DNA from: Metaphire vulgaris
Taxonomy: Eukaryota > Annelida > Clitellata > Crassiclitellata > Megascolecidae
Assembly: GCA_018105865.1 (NCBI GenBank)
Contig: CM030856.1
Span: forward strand, 7,040,720 to 7,104,719
DNA: 64,000 bases
Direction of reading: 5' to 3'
Positions 1-10,045 of the stretch are shown piece after piece. The translations under genes were made by a program, and so were the position numbers. The notes beneath the pieces are model-generated. The model saw only the letters and a program-made list of their open reading frames with translations, made no database searches and had not been told where the DNA came from. How positions within the stretch are numbered: the stretch's first letter is position 1; each line of letters opens with the position of its first letter.

Positions 1-592
1 TTTTTTTTTGAGGAAAACTTAGGAGGGAGAAGCCAGGTGGGGTTGCCTCAATCAGTTGACATGAAGTAGTAGACAGAGATACCCAGGTTTCAGTTAGTGC
101 AACTATGTCTCCAGAGGAGTGAAGTGTGTGCGTTGGAAAGAGGGAGTTTAATTTTATGTCAGTGAGTTCATGTATGAATGTGTGTTGAGGATTAGAGGGA
201 TCTAATGTTGAGAGTGCAGAGTGTTATGTGTGGTTGGGATGGTCCAGGATTTGGGTGGATATCGCCTGAAAGAGCAAGAAGGATGAAGATGATATCTGAG
301 CGTCGTGAACGGAAATGTGAACGGTGAATACGAAGATGTGAACAACGGAGGGTTAATGAAATCAGATAGAATTTTGTTCAAATGTGAGTATTGATCAACG
401 GCAGTGCATGGGTCCAGTGATTAATCGGTTTGCGTAACAAGTTTCGAGGAGTTTTGGGGCAAGGGCATGCACTCTATAGTCGACCCCTGGAAAATGCAAA
501 TCTACTTTTGTAACTAAATATATTCGGATTGTAAACAACATTTTAGCACTAGAACACTACTGATATACGGATTTAACCCAAAAATATCAAAG
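1..592. other. 3' flank of the module-repeat gene, no gene seen
   Basis: No convincing coding segment or repeat is visible. This is the downstream side of the minus-strand gene that ends at 593, so it may hold its 3' UTR. I found no clear AATAAA signal placed to confirm this. Confidence 0.4.
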
Positions 593-807
593 TCATGTTG
601 ACGTTTCAGTTGGACACGGCGAGGCAACCTGTGGAATGTTCGCGTACCGGACGATGTGGACCAAGCAGCGCCGGTGGCCTCTGCGTCTGTCCGTTCGGCT
701 GGACAGCGTCCAGTCCCCGTGCATCACGGCCGTTTCCCCGCCGTCCTGGTTGTGCCAGATGTACGTCAGCGGATGTACGACGGATTCCACGCTAACGATA
801 CGACGGT
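593..807 (-). CDS. terminal exon of module-repeat protein
   Basis: Last exon of a minus-strand gene of unknown function. The acceptor follows a long pyrimidine tract ending TTTCTTCAG. The exon starts with two bases that complete the phase-1 codon left by the exon at 2359-2593, runs 71 codons and stops at TGA (593-595). The N-terminal part (RRIVSVESVVHP) fits the end of the repeated module seen upstream, which reads A..WL, a short gap, then V..VES. A basic stretch (RRRGHRRCLVHIVRY) follows, then a short tail. Exon length and phase match exactly, which is the main support. I do not recognise the family by name. Confidence 0.6.
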
Positions 808-855
808 CTGAAGAAAGTAAGAGGAGAAAAGGACACAGCTCCGTAACAACTCGCG

Positions 856-1490
856 TAATTATAATTTATTTATTTATTGAAAATTAGGATTTATGTGGTA
901 AATCATCCTAAGAGGACTACTTGAACACATTACAAAGTACATGAATAATATAGGTCAGGATTTAACAGAATAGCTGATCTCGAACAGCCAAGTCTTCAGT
1001 CGCTTCTTAAATATATGTCCAGAGAAGGTGATGATTGAACACAAACTGGAAGACGATTCCAGGCTTTCGCTGCGGTAACCGGGAAGGCACGGTCGCCGGC
1101 AGTGGCAAGGCGTGTGCGCGGCACGAGGAGTGCTTGAGTGGAGCCAGATCGCAGACGCCTTCTACTGTCTGTGTCTGCCGATCTCTGGAGTTCGCACCGG
1201 AGATAGGAGGGACCGATGTCGTGCAGGCACCGATAGACGAGGGTTGCCAACTTATACGTTATTCGCTCGGGGACTGAGAGCCAGTGTAGGTCGATCAACA
1301 GTGGCGTGATGTGGTCATACTTCCTTGATCGATGGATCAGGCGTGCAGCCGCATGAAGTAAGCTCTGGAGTCTGTCGAGGAGGTGTTTCAGGGGCCCTGC
1401 TAAGGTGGCATTACCGTAGTCGAGTTTAGTGATTACTAAGGCACTGATCAAAGTCTTTAGGGCAGTGAGAGAGAGAGACATATTTTCGTA
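856..1490 (-). mobile_element. 5'-truncated LINE, reverse transcriptase C-terminus (CR1/L2-like)
   Basis: The minus strand encodes about 160 residues with the hallmark end of CR1/L2-type reverse transcriptases: KLDYGNATLAG, HITPLLIDLHWLSVPERI, LVYRCLHDIGPSYL, LVPRTRLATAGDRAFPV, AWNRLP. A frameshift near 1000 separates the last residues (KKRLKTWLFEISY) from the rest. The 3' end at about 860-880 has a short TTTA-type tail. The element is truncated at its 5' side beside an (AT)n run. It is dead as a coding element. Confidence 0.85.
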
Positions 1491-1502
1491 TGCTGCGAAT
1501 TA

Positions 1503-1507
<5 letters not shown>

Positions 1508-1551
<44 letters not shown>

Positions 1552-1637
1552 GGCTATATAGACGCACAAGCAGTGGTTTTACAGTGGTTCTCACGCAGGC
1601 TTAGGCCTACTTAACCTCCTAAACCACTTTAAATCAC

Positions 1638-1700
<63 letters not shown>
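1508..1700. repeat. (AT)n and (ATT)n flanking a SINE-tail hairpin
   Basis: An (AT)n run at 1508-1549 and an (ATT)n run at 1641-1700 bracket a copy of the SINE 3' hairpin domain (about 1581-1636: GTGGTTCTCACGCAGG, then AACC.CCTAAACCACTTTAAA). Confidence 0.8.
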
Positions 1701-1701
<1 letters not shown>

Positions 1702-1975
1702 TGGGGCGGGAAGTTAGCAGAGTGGTAACAACGTTGGACGATGGAGCAGGGTGTCGCGGGTTCGAGTCTCGCAGGAGCCCCAAAGGTCGACTCAGCCTTT
1801 TTCACGGTAGTAAAGTGAGGAGCAGTGGTAAAAATCTCTGCGATAAATCAAACAGGTGCGGTACGCGATACACTAGCCCCGTATCCGTGGCATTGCACGC
1901 CTGGCTGAGGGCTAAAGAAACGGAGATCAGCGCCGCCTTATGATCCCGTGAGGCTCGGGGAAGGACTTTGACTTT
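1702..1975 (+). mobile_element. tRNA-derived SINE
   Basis: The head has a box-A-like TAGCAGAGTGGTAAC and a box-B-like GGGTTCGAGTCTCGC, giving an internal RNA polymerase III promoter. The body ends in AAACGGAGATCAGCGCCGCC, and the tail is (GAT)n then (ATT)n. This is a full-looking SINE in plus orientation. Confidence 0.75.
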
Positions 1976-1979
1976 TTTA

Positions 1980-1996
1980 TGATGATGATGATGATG

Positions 1997-2044
<48 letters not shown>

Positions 2045-2184
2045 GTCGACGATTCAGCATAGCCATCAGCCAAAACCAAAAGCGCTGTGCAATCAACAGT
2101 CATTATAGTATATTATAATTTATAAATTATAGTACATATATAAAATAAATAATTATATAACACATAATAATTATATAACACATA

Positions 2185-2264
<80 letters not shown>
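1980..2264. repeat. (GAT)n, (ATT)n and (AAT)n runs
   Basis: Trinucleotide runs at 1980-2044 and 2190-2264. The stretch between (about 2050-2100) has AGCATAGCCATCAGCC and AAAGCGCTGTGC, like LINE 3' UTR fragments elsewhere in the window. Confidence 0.8.
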
Positions 2265-2358
2265 TATAATATATAATATAAATTCTAGCACTAAATCTGA
2301 TGAAAATCTCTGTTTTCTTATACTGTACGGCAAATCGCCGTGCGTGCGTCGCACTCAC

Positions 2359-2593
2359 TGACGCAGCTCAGCCAGACTTTTGCCCTTTCCCAAGTGGCCG
2401 TGAACGCCTCGTACTCGGCCGCGCCGCTGCACATGGCCACCTTGACCGGAGGCGGAATGAACGTCTTGTAGCCGAAGTCGGACGGCGTGTCGTAGACGAG
2501 ACGGCACTCGAGCGCCTCGTCGCTGGTCAGGCGGACGTAGGTCACTCGCAGGAAGCGAATCAGGACGCAACTCTCCACCTTGTCCAGGAAATT
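2359..2593 (-). CDS. internal exon of module-repeat protein
   Basis: 235 bp, acceptor GGGGCAG before AATTTCC, donor GTGAGT at 2353-2358. It enters in phase 0 and leaves in phase 1, matching both neighbours. Visible module parts are FLDKVESCVLIRFLRVTYV, then YKTFIPPPVKV, then YEAFTATWERAKVWL. The order Y.tFIPPP, aromatic-E-x-F, A..WL is the clearest copy of the repeated module. No signal peptide, transmembrane segment or catalytic motif is evident. Such uncharacterised modular proteins are common in invertebrates; that comparison is from memory and not checked. Confidence 0.7.
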
Positions 2594-2712
2594 CTGCCCC
2601 GTTTGTACGTGATCTAACATAAGGAATGTCATGGGGTGTAGCAGTAGTCGTAGAGTAGTGGCAATAGTAGTTGTAGCTGTTGTAATAGTACTACTAGTAG
2701 TAGGCCTGTTAG

Positions 2713-2765
2713 TAGTAGTAGTAGTAGTAGTTGTTGTTGTTGTTGTAGTAGTGGTAGTAGTAGTT

Positions 2766-2846
<81 letters not shown>

Positions 2847-2982
2847 AATATATAGCCTCAAATTCAAACATGATTCTTAATTATTATCCATTATATATTT
2901 ATTTTACTGGAAATGACAAATATGCCAAACACAGTAGTGGTTCTCACACAGGGCAGGCCCTACTGAACCACTTTAAACCTTA

Positions 2983-3027
<45 letters not shown>

Positions 3028-3069
3028 TAATAATAAATAATAATAATAATAATAATAATATTTTATTAT

Positions 3070-3130
<61 letters not shown>
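2713..3130. repeat. (GTA)n, SINE-tail hairpin, (AAT)n/(ATT)n
   Basis: (GTA)n at 2713-2846. A hairpin domain copy lies at 2934-2982 (AGTGGTTCTCACACAGGGC, then CCTACTGAACCACTTTAAA) and runs directly into (AAT)n (2985-3062) and (ATT)n (3070-3130). Long Val, Leu or Tyr frames here are artefacts. Confidence 0.85.
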
Positions 3131-3132
<2 letters not shown>

Positions 3133-3277
3133 AAATGCTCCTCATACTTATTTCTTTCGTACCTTTATGTTTCTTGTAGACTGCTTCCAGAGTCTGAATG
3201 TTCGTTATCGAAATATGCTGAAAATAGTTGAATTCAAAGTCCTTCTAAATGCATAGAACAACTTATGAAGCACCTAA

Positions 3278-3461
3278 CATATGCGGATTTAGAGTTTAAT
3301 ATTTTTGTAGGCTAGCATGGGGGTCTGGGGGTGCAATCCAGCACGCGTGCCGTCCAGCACGCGACAGACCTGGTGTTGATGGAAAAAACAATTTGTTTGT
3401 TTTGGTGTGATTAGTTGGGTAGGCTTAAGCCTACCCTAGCCTTTAATAAAATCCGCCTATG
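3278..3461. mobile_element. hAT-type MITE, CATAGGCGGATTT family, copy 1
   Basis: Terminal inverted repeats CATATGCGGATTTA and AAATCCGCCTATG with 8-bp flanks gcacctaa/acacctaa (7 of 8). 184 bp, inverted relative to the copy at 59525-59706. Confidence 0.8.
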
Positions 3462-3695
3462 ACACCTAAACGAATTAATTATCGTCTTTGATAGCTCAAC
3501 AATTAGCTTCCTATAGGCATATATTTGAAGTAAACGCATTCATTTTCAAATCAAAAAAGCAGATTATGACACGCCTTCGACATATTCCCAGCCAAACCTA
3601 TCAAAAGCGTGGCCTGGCGGCTCAATATACAGCAAGTATGCGTTTGCGCCACAGTCAAAGATCTAAAGTACTAGTAGGTACTGTAGGTCACTTAC

Positions 3696-3814
3696 TTTGG
3701 CTGTTTTTAGCCAATCCTTGACCTTTCGCATAGCGGTGGCCAGCGGACAGTATTTTGGGTAGAGGCTGTACAGGTGAGGTCCGTGCTCAAAATCCGGCAG
3801 GAAATCCTGGGCCC
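3696..3814 (-). CDS. short internal exon of module-repeat protein
   Basis: 119 bp, too short to stand out by length. The acceptor is TTGTTTTGCCGACAG and the donor GTAAGT (revcomp at 3690-3695). It enters in phase 1 and exits in phase 0, matching the exons at 4983-5150 and 2359-2593. It encodes AQDFLPDFEHGPHLYSLYP, then ATAMRKVKDWLKTAK. These align with the module pattern F.P, Y..L, A..K...WL. Joining to the next exon gives DWLKTAK/NFLDKVESC with no gap. Confidence 0.7.
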
Positions 3815-3917
3815 CTGTCGGCAAAACAACCTCCCAAGTCTATGCAGCAGTTTCAACTGCTTAAATATCGTCAAATCTAGTTATTCTCTTTTTAAAACTG
3901 TGATAGGAGACTAATCG

Positions 3918-4131
3918 CATTGGCGTAGCCACGGGGGGGGGGCGAACCCCCATATTAGGACTGGGACCGGTTGTTGGATTTGTACAAGGCCGTTGGGTAG
4001 TTGGGAGGGGGTTTAAAGCGCTGGAACATGACATTAAGACGTTTTTTGATCGTCACAAGATTTCTTCACCTGAAAACGTGAAAATGTCGATGTGCCCCTC
4101 CCCCTAATCCGGAATCCTGGCTGCGCCACTG
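3918..4131. mobile_element. hAT-type MITE, CATTGGCGTAGCC family
   Basis: Ends CATTGGCGTAGCC and GGCTGCGCCACTG; flanks actaatcg/acaaattg match 6 of 8. Internal GGACTGGGACCGGTTGTTGG is shared, inverted, with the copy at 50758. Confidence 0.7.
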
Positions 4132-4308
4132 ACAAATTGTTGAATCAAGTCAGGTTTCGCAAACTTATTGTGTCAACATCAGGTGATTTTCTCCGCTAGA
4201 ATTATCCAGTATGTCATCTTGTTCATTTCCAGGAATCTCTCGTTCAGTCCAGACTTATACAGTGTACTTTAGAATTACATTCTGCCTAGATTTACAAGCA
4301 TCTGACGG

Positions 4309-4604
4309 CAGTGGCGGCTTCAAGATACTTGGGGGGGATGCTATGGATTTTTAGAAAGTTGATGGCGGATGGAATGAATTTATAGGAAGTAGGTGGGGGG
4401 ATGACAGACAAAAAGAAGGTCATTAACGCTATTTTTTCCCAGCAAAAGTAAATAAAACTTACCGAAAAATACTGACAAGCAATAAAGGTCATCTGCTCTG
4501 TTTTGCACACAAATACCCGGCGTAGCCACTCGGACCGGTAAAAAGCAAAAACAAAGCACGGAGGGGATGCATCCCCACTCATCCCCAACGTGGAACTGCC
4601 CCTG
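4309..4604. mobile_element. hAT-type MITE, about 300-bp family
   Basis: Starts CAGTGGCGGCTTC and ends AACTGCCCCTG, with a perfect 8-bp duplication tctgacgg on each side (4301-4308 and 4605-4612). Internal blocks (GACAAGCAATAAAGGTCAT, GGGGATGCATCCCC) are shared with 43142-43639. Confidence 0.85.
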
Positions 4605-4888
4605 TCTGACGGTATCTAAGTAGATAGTTCGGGATCAATACTATTCATAATCAACATAGCAGAAACTCTAGTTATTAAATAATATAATTATATATAGTTT
4701 AGATGGGCTGCAGATACTGTCTATCCAAATAAGATTTGTCAAGATGTTCAGGAGACAATTAGGGGCGAACAACTTTTTTAAAGGCCGCTACACTGTGGCA
4801 AGGGTCAGATTATTCGAAACAATGACCCTCCGATTGTATAGCCTCTTGGCACCTCCCTTAAACCCTAGAGGGATGCGTGTAAAGGGAG

Positions 4889-4936
4889 TAGCAGTGGTTT
4901 TCAACTCACGAGAAACCCTACTAAACCACTTAAAAA
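4889..4936 (+). repeat. SINE 3' hairpin domain, solo copy
   Basis: AGTGGTTTTCAACTCACGAG, then ACCCTACTAAACCACTT. A diverged copy of the domain also seen at 1581, 2934, 37877 and 51582. No tRNA-like head is next to it. Confidence 0.6.
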
Positions 4937-4982
4937 TTCAGTTGCTGTTATATGCTATTATAATATATGCATTGAATGTTAC

Positions 4983-5150
4983 CAATCAGTTCTTCTTCCG
5001 GGGCCCCGTAGCGAAAGTAGATCCGTGTGATGTAGATGATGTGTCTAAGGTAGTCGTCGGGGAAACAGGTTTCGTCTGGGTTGACTTCCGGTCTCTTTCG
5101 ATACGAGATGGACAGTTTGATCGGCACAGTTTCAATGGTAACTATTTTAC
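4983..5150 (-). CDS. internal exon of module-repeat protein
   Basis: 168 bp, acceptor ATTCGTAG, donor GTAACA (revcomp at 4977-4982). It enters and leaves in phase 1, in register with 5578-5765 and 3696-3814. It encodes VTIETVPIKLSISYRKR, then DDYLRHIIYITRIYFRYG. This is the second half of a module: a V.IETV strand followed by a YLRHI.YI.RIY.RYG segment. The same layout appears as V..CETIE, then YVKGLRLWYV, in the exon upstream. Confidence 0.7.
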
Positions 5151-5249
5151 CTACGAATAATAGGCTACAGTACATCGCAACCACAGTTCTCAAGTTCTAT
5201 ACCGTCGAAAATAACTCAGGTTTTTGAACGGAATAATCTAAGACCAGTG

Positions 5250-5405
5250 GTAAGAAGAACAAGAAGAACAAGAACAAGAAGAACAAAAACAAGAAGAACA
5301 AGAACAAGAAGAACAAGAACAAGAAGAACAAGAGTACTAGAATAATTATAATGAAAAGTTAAGTCTAGAAAAGCAAATTGTGAAATGCAAAATGATGATG
5401 ATGGA

Positions 5406-5438
<33 letters not shown>
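5250..5438. repeat. AAGAAC minisatellite and (GAT)n
   Basis: A 15-bp AAGAAGAACAAGAAC-type minisatellite at 5250-5336 and (GAT)n at 5395-5438, lying in an intron of the minus-strand gene. Confidence 0.85.
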
Positions 5439-5439
<1 letters not shown>

Positions 5440-5577
5440 CTGGTAGGTTATAATATGGTGGTGGTGACGACGACGAAGACGATGTTGATTATGAATGAAG
5501 GAACGAACCAATGATATAAGTAAAGAAAGAAAGACATTGTTGATACTGTATTAAGCTGTATTGCGGGCGCGATATAC

Positions 5578-5765
5578 CCTCGAGAGGATTTTCAGTGAGG
5601 TAAGCGTCGATTGCGGCATAAGTTTCTGGAAGATTCTCGTAGACCGGATACTTTCCCGAAGCATCTACGCATCTCGGAATAACGTTTAAATATCCGACTT
5701 CGACTGGAATGACGTTGTGACCAACAGCTTCGTAGTCATTCTCCAGATTGTTGACGTACCACAGT
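5578..5765 (-). CDS. internal exon of module-repeat protein
   Basis: 188 bp, acceptor TTTCTTTGAAG, donor GTATAT (revcomp at 5572-5577). It enters in phase 2 and exits in phase 1, matching both neighbours. It encodes LWYVNNLENDYEAVGHNV, IPVEVGYLNVIPRC, YPVYENLPETYAAIDAYL. Joined to the previous exon it reads YVKGLRLWYV, an uninterrupted copy of the module's aromatic strand, which strongly supports the model. The frame is hidden because it contains no methionine. Confidence 0.7.
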
Positions 5766-5892
5766 CTTCAAAGAAAGAGACTCAATCAGCTCTAGTTAGA
5801 TAGTTAGCTAATATGTCGACTATATAGCGCTATAGTCACAGCAGGCCAAGATCAAGAGCGCTTTATACTACTCTATACGAACTGCCTTGGCG

Positions 5893-6069
5893 CATGGGCG
5901 CCCACATACATTTTTTCAGGAGGGCAAAACACATTTTAACACAATGGTCACGCGTTAATATTTTTAGCAAGGTTTTCAAATTTCAATGTGAAATATTGGT
6001 ATGTGCATTTTCCATGGGCTGGGGGGGGGGGCAAGTGACCTCTCTTACCCTAATGTGAGGGCGTCCATG
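5893..6069. mobile_element. MITE, CATGGGCGCCCACA family
   Basis: Ends CATGGGCGCCCACATA and GAGGGCGTCCATG. Internal sequence (TTTCAAATTTCAATG) is shared with 55273-55438 and 57352-57566. The flanking duplication is degraded. Confidence 0.7.
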
Positions 6070-6352
6070 TTTTGGGGCAAATTCCTGAAGTCTTTGCTTG
6101 AAAATTGCACAACTCGGTGGCTAATCAGTTCTGTATTATTGTCACTCTGAAACGACCATTGACTGCTACCGAATACATCGTCATAATGGCGCTAAAGAAG
6201 TTCTATGACTGATTGCAGTCTAACAGTCAAACCTCACAATTTTTACATCCACCGTGGATTTTGCTCCACGCTATTCCCACGGCAACTCAAACACTGATGC
6301 AGACTACAGCTTAGATGTTCGAAAATGGGTTTGTCTGTACTGCAGGATAAGG

Positions 6353-6355
<3 letters not shown>

Positions 6356-6418
<63 letters not shown>
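6356..6418. repeat. (CT)n microsatellite
   Basis: About 60 bp of pure CT. Ser-Leu and Arg-Glu frames over it are artefacts. Confidence 0.95.
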
Positions 6419-6421
<3 letters not shown>

Positions 6422-6495
6422 CCTGCCCTGTCTTCACTACCCTTTACTACGTTGGCGACCATGGACTTCCACTCCATTCTATCATATGTCGCTTG

Positions 6496-6683
6496 CAGTG
6501 GCGGCTCTAGGATTTGGCAAGTGGGGGGCCGTTGGGGTGGCAACTTCTAATCATGCGGGCAAACCATTTGTTGGTTAATGTATGTAGCATTAAATATAGG
6601 GTCCCAACTGGAGGGGCCACTGGGGGGCCAGGCACTCAATAGAGGGGCACGGGCCCCCCTGCCCCCCGGTGGAGCCGCCACTG
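6496..6683. mobile_element. hAT-type MITE, CAGTGGCGGCTC family
   Basis: 188 bp with ends CAGTGGCGGCTCTAGG and GGTGGAGCCGCCACTG. A perfect 8-bp duplication gtcgcttg lies at 6488-6495 and 6684-6691. This is a reference copy for the most frequent family in the window. Confidence 0.9.
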
Positions 6684-7036
6684 GTCGCTTGTAGCAGTTC
6701 TACTTCTGATATATTGTCTCTCGTGTCACTTAGCAGGCTTTCGATGAACGTCAATCTTTGTCTGCCTCTTGGGAATTACCAGCGATTGTATTATGAATAG
6801 TCATAGGAAAATGATTGAATCGTCTGAGAAATGGAATCGATGTACAGAGATTGTTTCTCTTCTCCTGCTTCTCCATTTTGGTATAATAACTTCTCTGTTA
6901 CCAGTATGTGTGATGTATCGAACTCTGATATGTTATCGAAATATGATTTATCATCGAAATATGATTTGTAACCAACAAGTAATGCATCTGTCCAATTTGT
7001 CTGTACAACTCTTGCACTAAGAGCATCTGTTTAGAC

Positions 7037-7215
7037 CAGGGTTATTTCTAGGATTATCAATTTATGGGGGTGTCGGTAAATTCTGGGGGTCCCCTGCCAA
7101 AAAGTCTGACAAGCAAGATAAAGGTGTCATCCCATAGCTGAGATTGGAGGGTGGTGGGGCTGTCGGTCTCAAAATGGAGGGGGTGTGGGGTCTTAGGGGA
7201 TGCAAAATATCCATG
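7037..7215. mobile_element. hAT-type MITE, CAGGGTTATTTCTAGG family
   Basis: Ends CAGGGTTATTT and AAATATCCATG, flanks gtttagac/gcttagac (7 of 8). Other copies are at 19222-19403 and 50980-51141. Confidence 0.8.
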
Positions 7216-7354
7216 GCTTAGACTATTTGCTTAGTTATCTCTTAAATATGACGCATTTGGTACACGCTTAAGAAATCTGCCGATCTGAAAATTTTAATAA
7301 CGAGGACCAGTTGGAGGGAGGAGTGATGTGGGGGGTGGGGGTGTCTCTCCCTAC

Positions 7355-7522
7355 CTAAGGCCTTTGACGTACAGAGCCTGCGACGCTCCGTTTGGCGTGA
7401 ACATGACGGAGCTGGAGAACAGCTGATCGAGTGACGTCAACTTTCGCTCAATTGTCTCGCACTTGACGAGCTCAATGTCACCGTTCTCCAACAGCCAGTT
7501 GTTAGCCTTCGGGATCAAAGAA
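7355..7522 (-). CDS. most 5' confident exon of module-repeat protein
   Basis: 168 bp, acceptor CTTTGTGCAG, donor GTAGGG (revcomp at 7349-7354). Entry and exit are both phase 2. It encodes SLIPKANNWLLENGDIELVK, CETIERKLTSLD, then ALYVKGLR. A further exon upstream must exist because the exon opens inside a codon and inside a module. From here to 593 six exons give about 364 residues holding roughly three modules. Product unknown; probably intracellular since no signal peptide or membrane segment is seen in this part. Confidence 0.7.
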
Positions 7523-7596
7523 CTGCACAAAGACATTAAAACAACGCTATTAACTGCCAACACCATTACACCATCACATCCACCCCTAACAACATT

Positions 7597-7762
7597 CTAT
7601 TATTATTATTGTTATTATTATTGTTATTATTATTATTATTGCTGTTGTTGTTACAATATAATAATAATAATAATTAATTATTATTAAGATTATAATAATT
7701 ATTACTATTATTACAATTATTACAATTATTATTATTATTGCAATTATTATTATTATTATTAT

Positions 7763-7795
<33 letters not shown>

Positions 7796-7945
7796 CATTA
7801 GTAGTAGTAGTAATGATAATAACTTTGTTGTTGCACGACAACAACGATGGCGATGGCGATGGCTATGGCGATGATGATGACGACGACGAAGACGATGATG
7901 ACGATGACAACGGTGACGATGCTGATGATGATGAGGATGATGATA
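7597..7945. repeat. (ATT)n, (AGT)n and GAT/GAC-rich tract
   Basis: Interrupted ATT repeats to about 7765, (AGT)n at 7765-7812, then an Asp-coding GATGAC tract at 7843-7945. No gene. Confidence 0.85.
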
Positions 7946-8040
7946 TTATGTTATTGAAGTATTATAGTGATATACTTGGTTTGAAGATGATCACAGCAGC
8001 GATAACTTCATTTGTAAATCGTTCGTGGTTTCAAAAATTA

Positions 8041-8330
8041 TATATACATAGATATATATATATATATGGTTATATATATATATATAAAATATATATATAT
8101 ATATATATTCTATATATATATGGTTATATATATATATATATGGTTATATAAATATATATATATATATATTCTATATATATATGGTTATATATATATAAAT
8201 ATATATATATATTTATATATATATTCTATATATATATGGTTATATATATGGCTATATATATGGTTATATATAAAAATATATATATTCTATATATATCATA
8301 TATATGCTGATATATAATTATATCTATCAT
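8041..8330. repeat. AT-rich minisatellite with TTCTATATATATATGGTTAT unit
   Basis: Dense (AT)n broken at regular intervals by TGGTTATATA and TTCTATATA, giving several higher-order units of about 50-70 bp. Confidence 0.8.
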
Positions 8331-8435
8331 ATTAAGATCACTATCTGTATGTCTCTCTGTTACCTTCAATCTTTGGTTGACTTTGGTCTTTAGACCGTTT
8401 AGTCCTTACGTCGCGATGCAACGATGTTCGACGAC

Positions 8436-8534
8436 GTTGCTATTGGTAACAATTGTTCGTAGAACCGGGTCGAGTCATTGCAGCGTCAGAGGGCTGGGCG
8501 TGCGACGAGTTGCTATTGGTAACAATTGTTCGCA
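8436..8534. promoter_or_regulatory. two RFX X-box-like motifs in a direct repeat
   Basis: GTTGCTATTGGTAAC occurs at 8436-8450 and 8509-8523, each followed by AATTGTTCG. It resembles the RFX X-box, two imperfect half sites GTTRCY and RGYAAC. The pair lies about 0.9 kb 5' of the exon at 7355-7522 on that gene's strand. Function is inferred only. Confidence 0.35.
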
Positions 8535-9029
8535 GCCATCTAGGATTCATTTTAACGTACACAAAAATACGTGTACAGTGTCACAAATGGCCACAGTTGC
8601 GTGATTTTAACTAGGGCCTAATGTGGCGCAGAACTTGGGAGGTGGCGACTCATTGAAATGTTGTTCAGGAATTCAATGATTGGGTAAACTGTATTGGATT
8701 AGTATTATCCTGCACTGCGAGCGACGAGACAGACGCGAGACGAGCATCTTTCTAGTATATATATATATATGGTTCGATTTGTAAATCCAATCGTGTCAGA
8801 TATCATCAATGCTGAGGAAATTGCCTGCAGAGCACTTGCATAAGGATCTTGCTTTGATCTCACCTGATCCAACAAATGACGTCACACATGATCGAATCAG
8901 GTAATGGCGTCGTTTGGTCGGAGTTCAGACCAATGACCCACGACCATCTCGGATTCGGTGCACTGCTGTGAGGTGCCACGGGTAACTGGGGAAATGGTTG
9001 GGGGGGGGACCCTATAATCAGGATTGAAA

Positions 9030-9140
<111 letters not shown>

Positions 9141-9519
9141 ATCATAATAGACGAGCACTGCAGATAATAAAATTTTCGGTAGAAAAATAATAATACGTCA
9201 CATCATCATTATCATCATCACAATCATCATCATCATCATTATCATCATCTTTGTCGTTACCATCATCATCATAATCATATTCCATCAAATCTCTTTTTGG
9301 TTATTATGCTAACTTCTTTATATTTTGGTATTTACTTTATCCGATCTTTTCGTTGCTTTCTCTGTCCATCATTATTCTTCTTGTTATTTTATTGTTACTT
9401 CCTATTTTTTTATTATACATAGTAGACACTTAGTTCCTCCGATGCCAAACTGAACTCTTTCTAAATTTTCAGTGATCTAAGTGTTAGAAATTTAATACGC
9501 ATTCGTTTGCTTTTGCGCA

Positions 9520-9740
9520 ATCAGTACTTGAGTTTTGCTGCGGACAGACTGTCGACCAACAAGAGCTGTGCAGAACCAATACAAGGAACCTCTTTCCCCT
9601 CTTTTCGCGAAACGTTTCTCTGCGTCAAATAGACTTTTTCTGGAGAAATAGGACAGGAAATGAACAAATGTTCTCTGACCTTGCTCAACGCCGGCGTAGA
9701 AAGAGAAGGCGCCGAGAAAACTGACTTCGAGCACATTGCA
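9520..9740 (-). other. open minus-strand segment, possible exon
   Basis: Two overlapping minus frames stay open for about 70-90 codons in GC-richer DNA, with a possible donor (CTCAA/GTACTG). One frame would exit in phase 2 as the exon at 7355-7522 needs, but the encoded residues do not resemble the expected module half. Left unassigned. Confidence 0.25.
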
Positions 9741-9866
9741 GACCGGCCTCGTCAGTAGATGCAAGAAAAACGCATTTGTAAGTTTAATCTTGCGTCATGA
9801 TCTGCTAAAGATTTTTTCATCAAGCCTGCTCATTTAGTTTTCTCACTTCCTGCCATGGACGGGCGT

Positions 9867-9872
<6 letters not shown>

Positions 9873-9950
<78 letters not shown>

Positions 9951-10045
9951 GACAGAGACAGAGAGACAGAGAGACAGAGAGACAGAGACAGAGAGACAGA
10001 GACAGAGACAGATACAGACAGAGACAGAGACAGACAGAGACTTAC
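9873..10045. repeat. (GA)n to (GACA)n compound microsatellite
   Basis: GA dinucleotides pass into ACAG tetranucleotides and mixed GAGACA. Confidence 0.95.

Noticed and set aside
1702..1790. Possible functional tRNA gene with A and B boxes
   Set aside because: The sequence does not fold into a full cloverleaf by eye and continues into a SINE body; the heads at 11774, 37803 and 49494 are likewise SINE parts.
2629..2871. Leu-rich and Val-rich frames resembling membrane segments
   Set aside because: Pure translation of (GTA)n; similar artefacts occur at 2113-2358 and 7586-7798.
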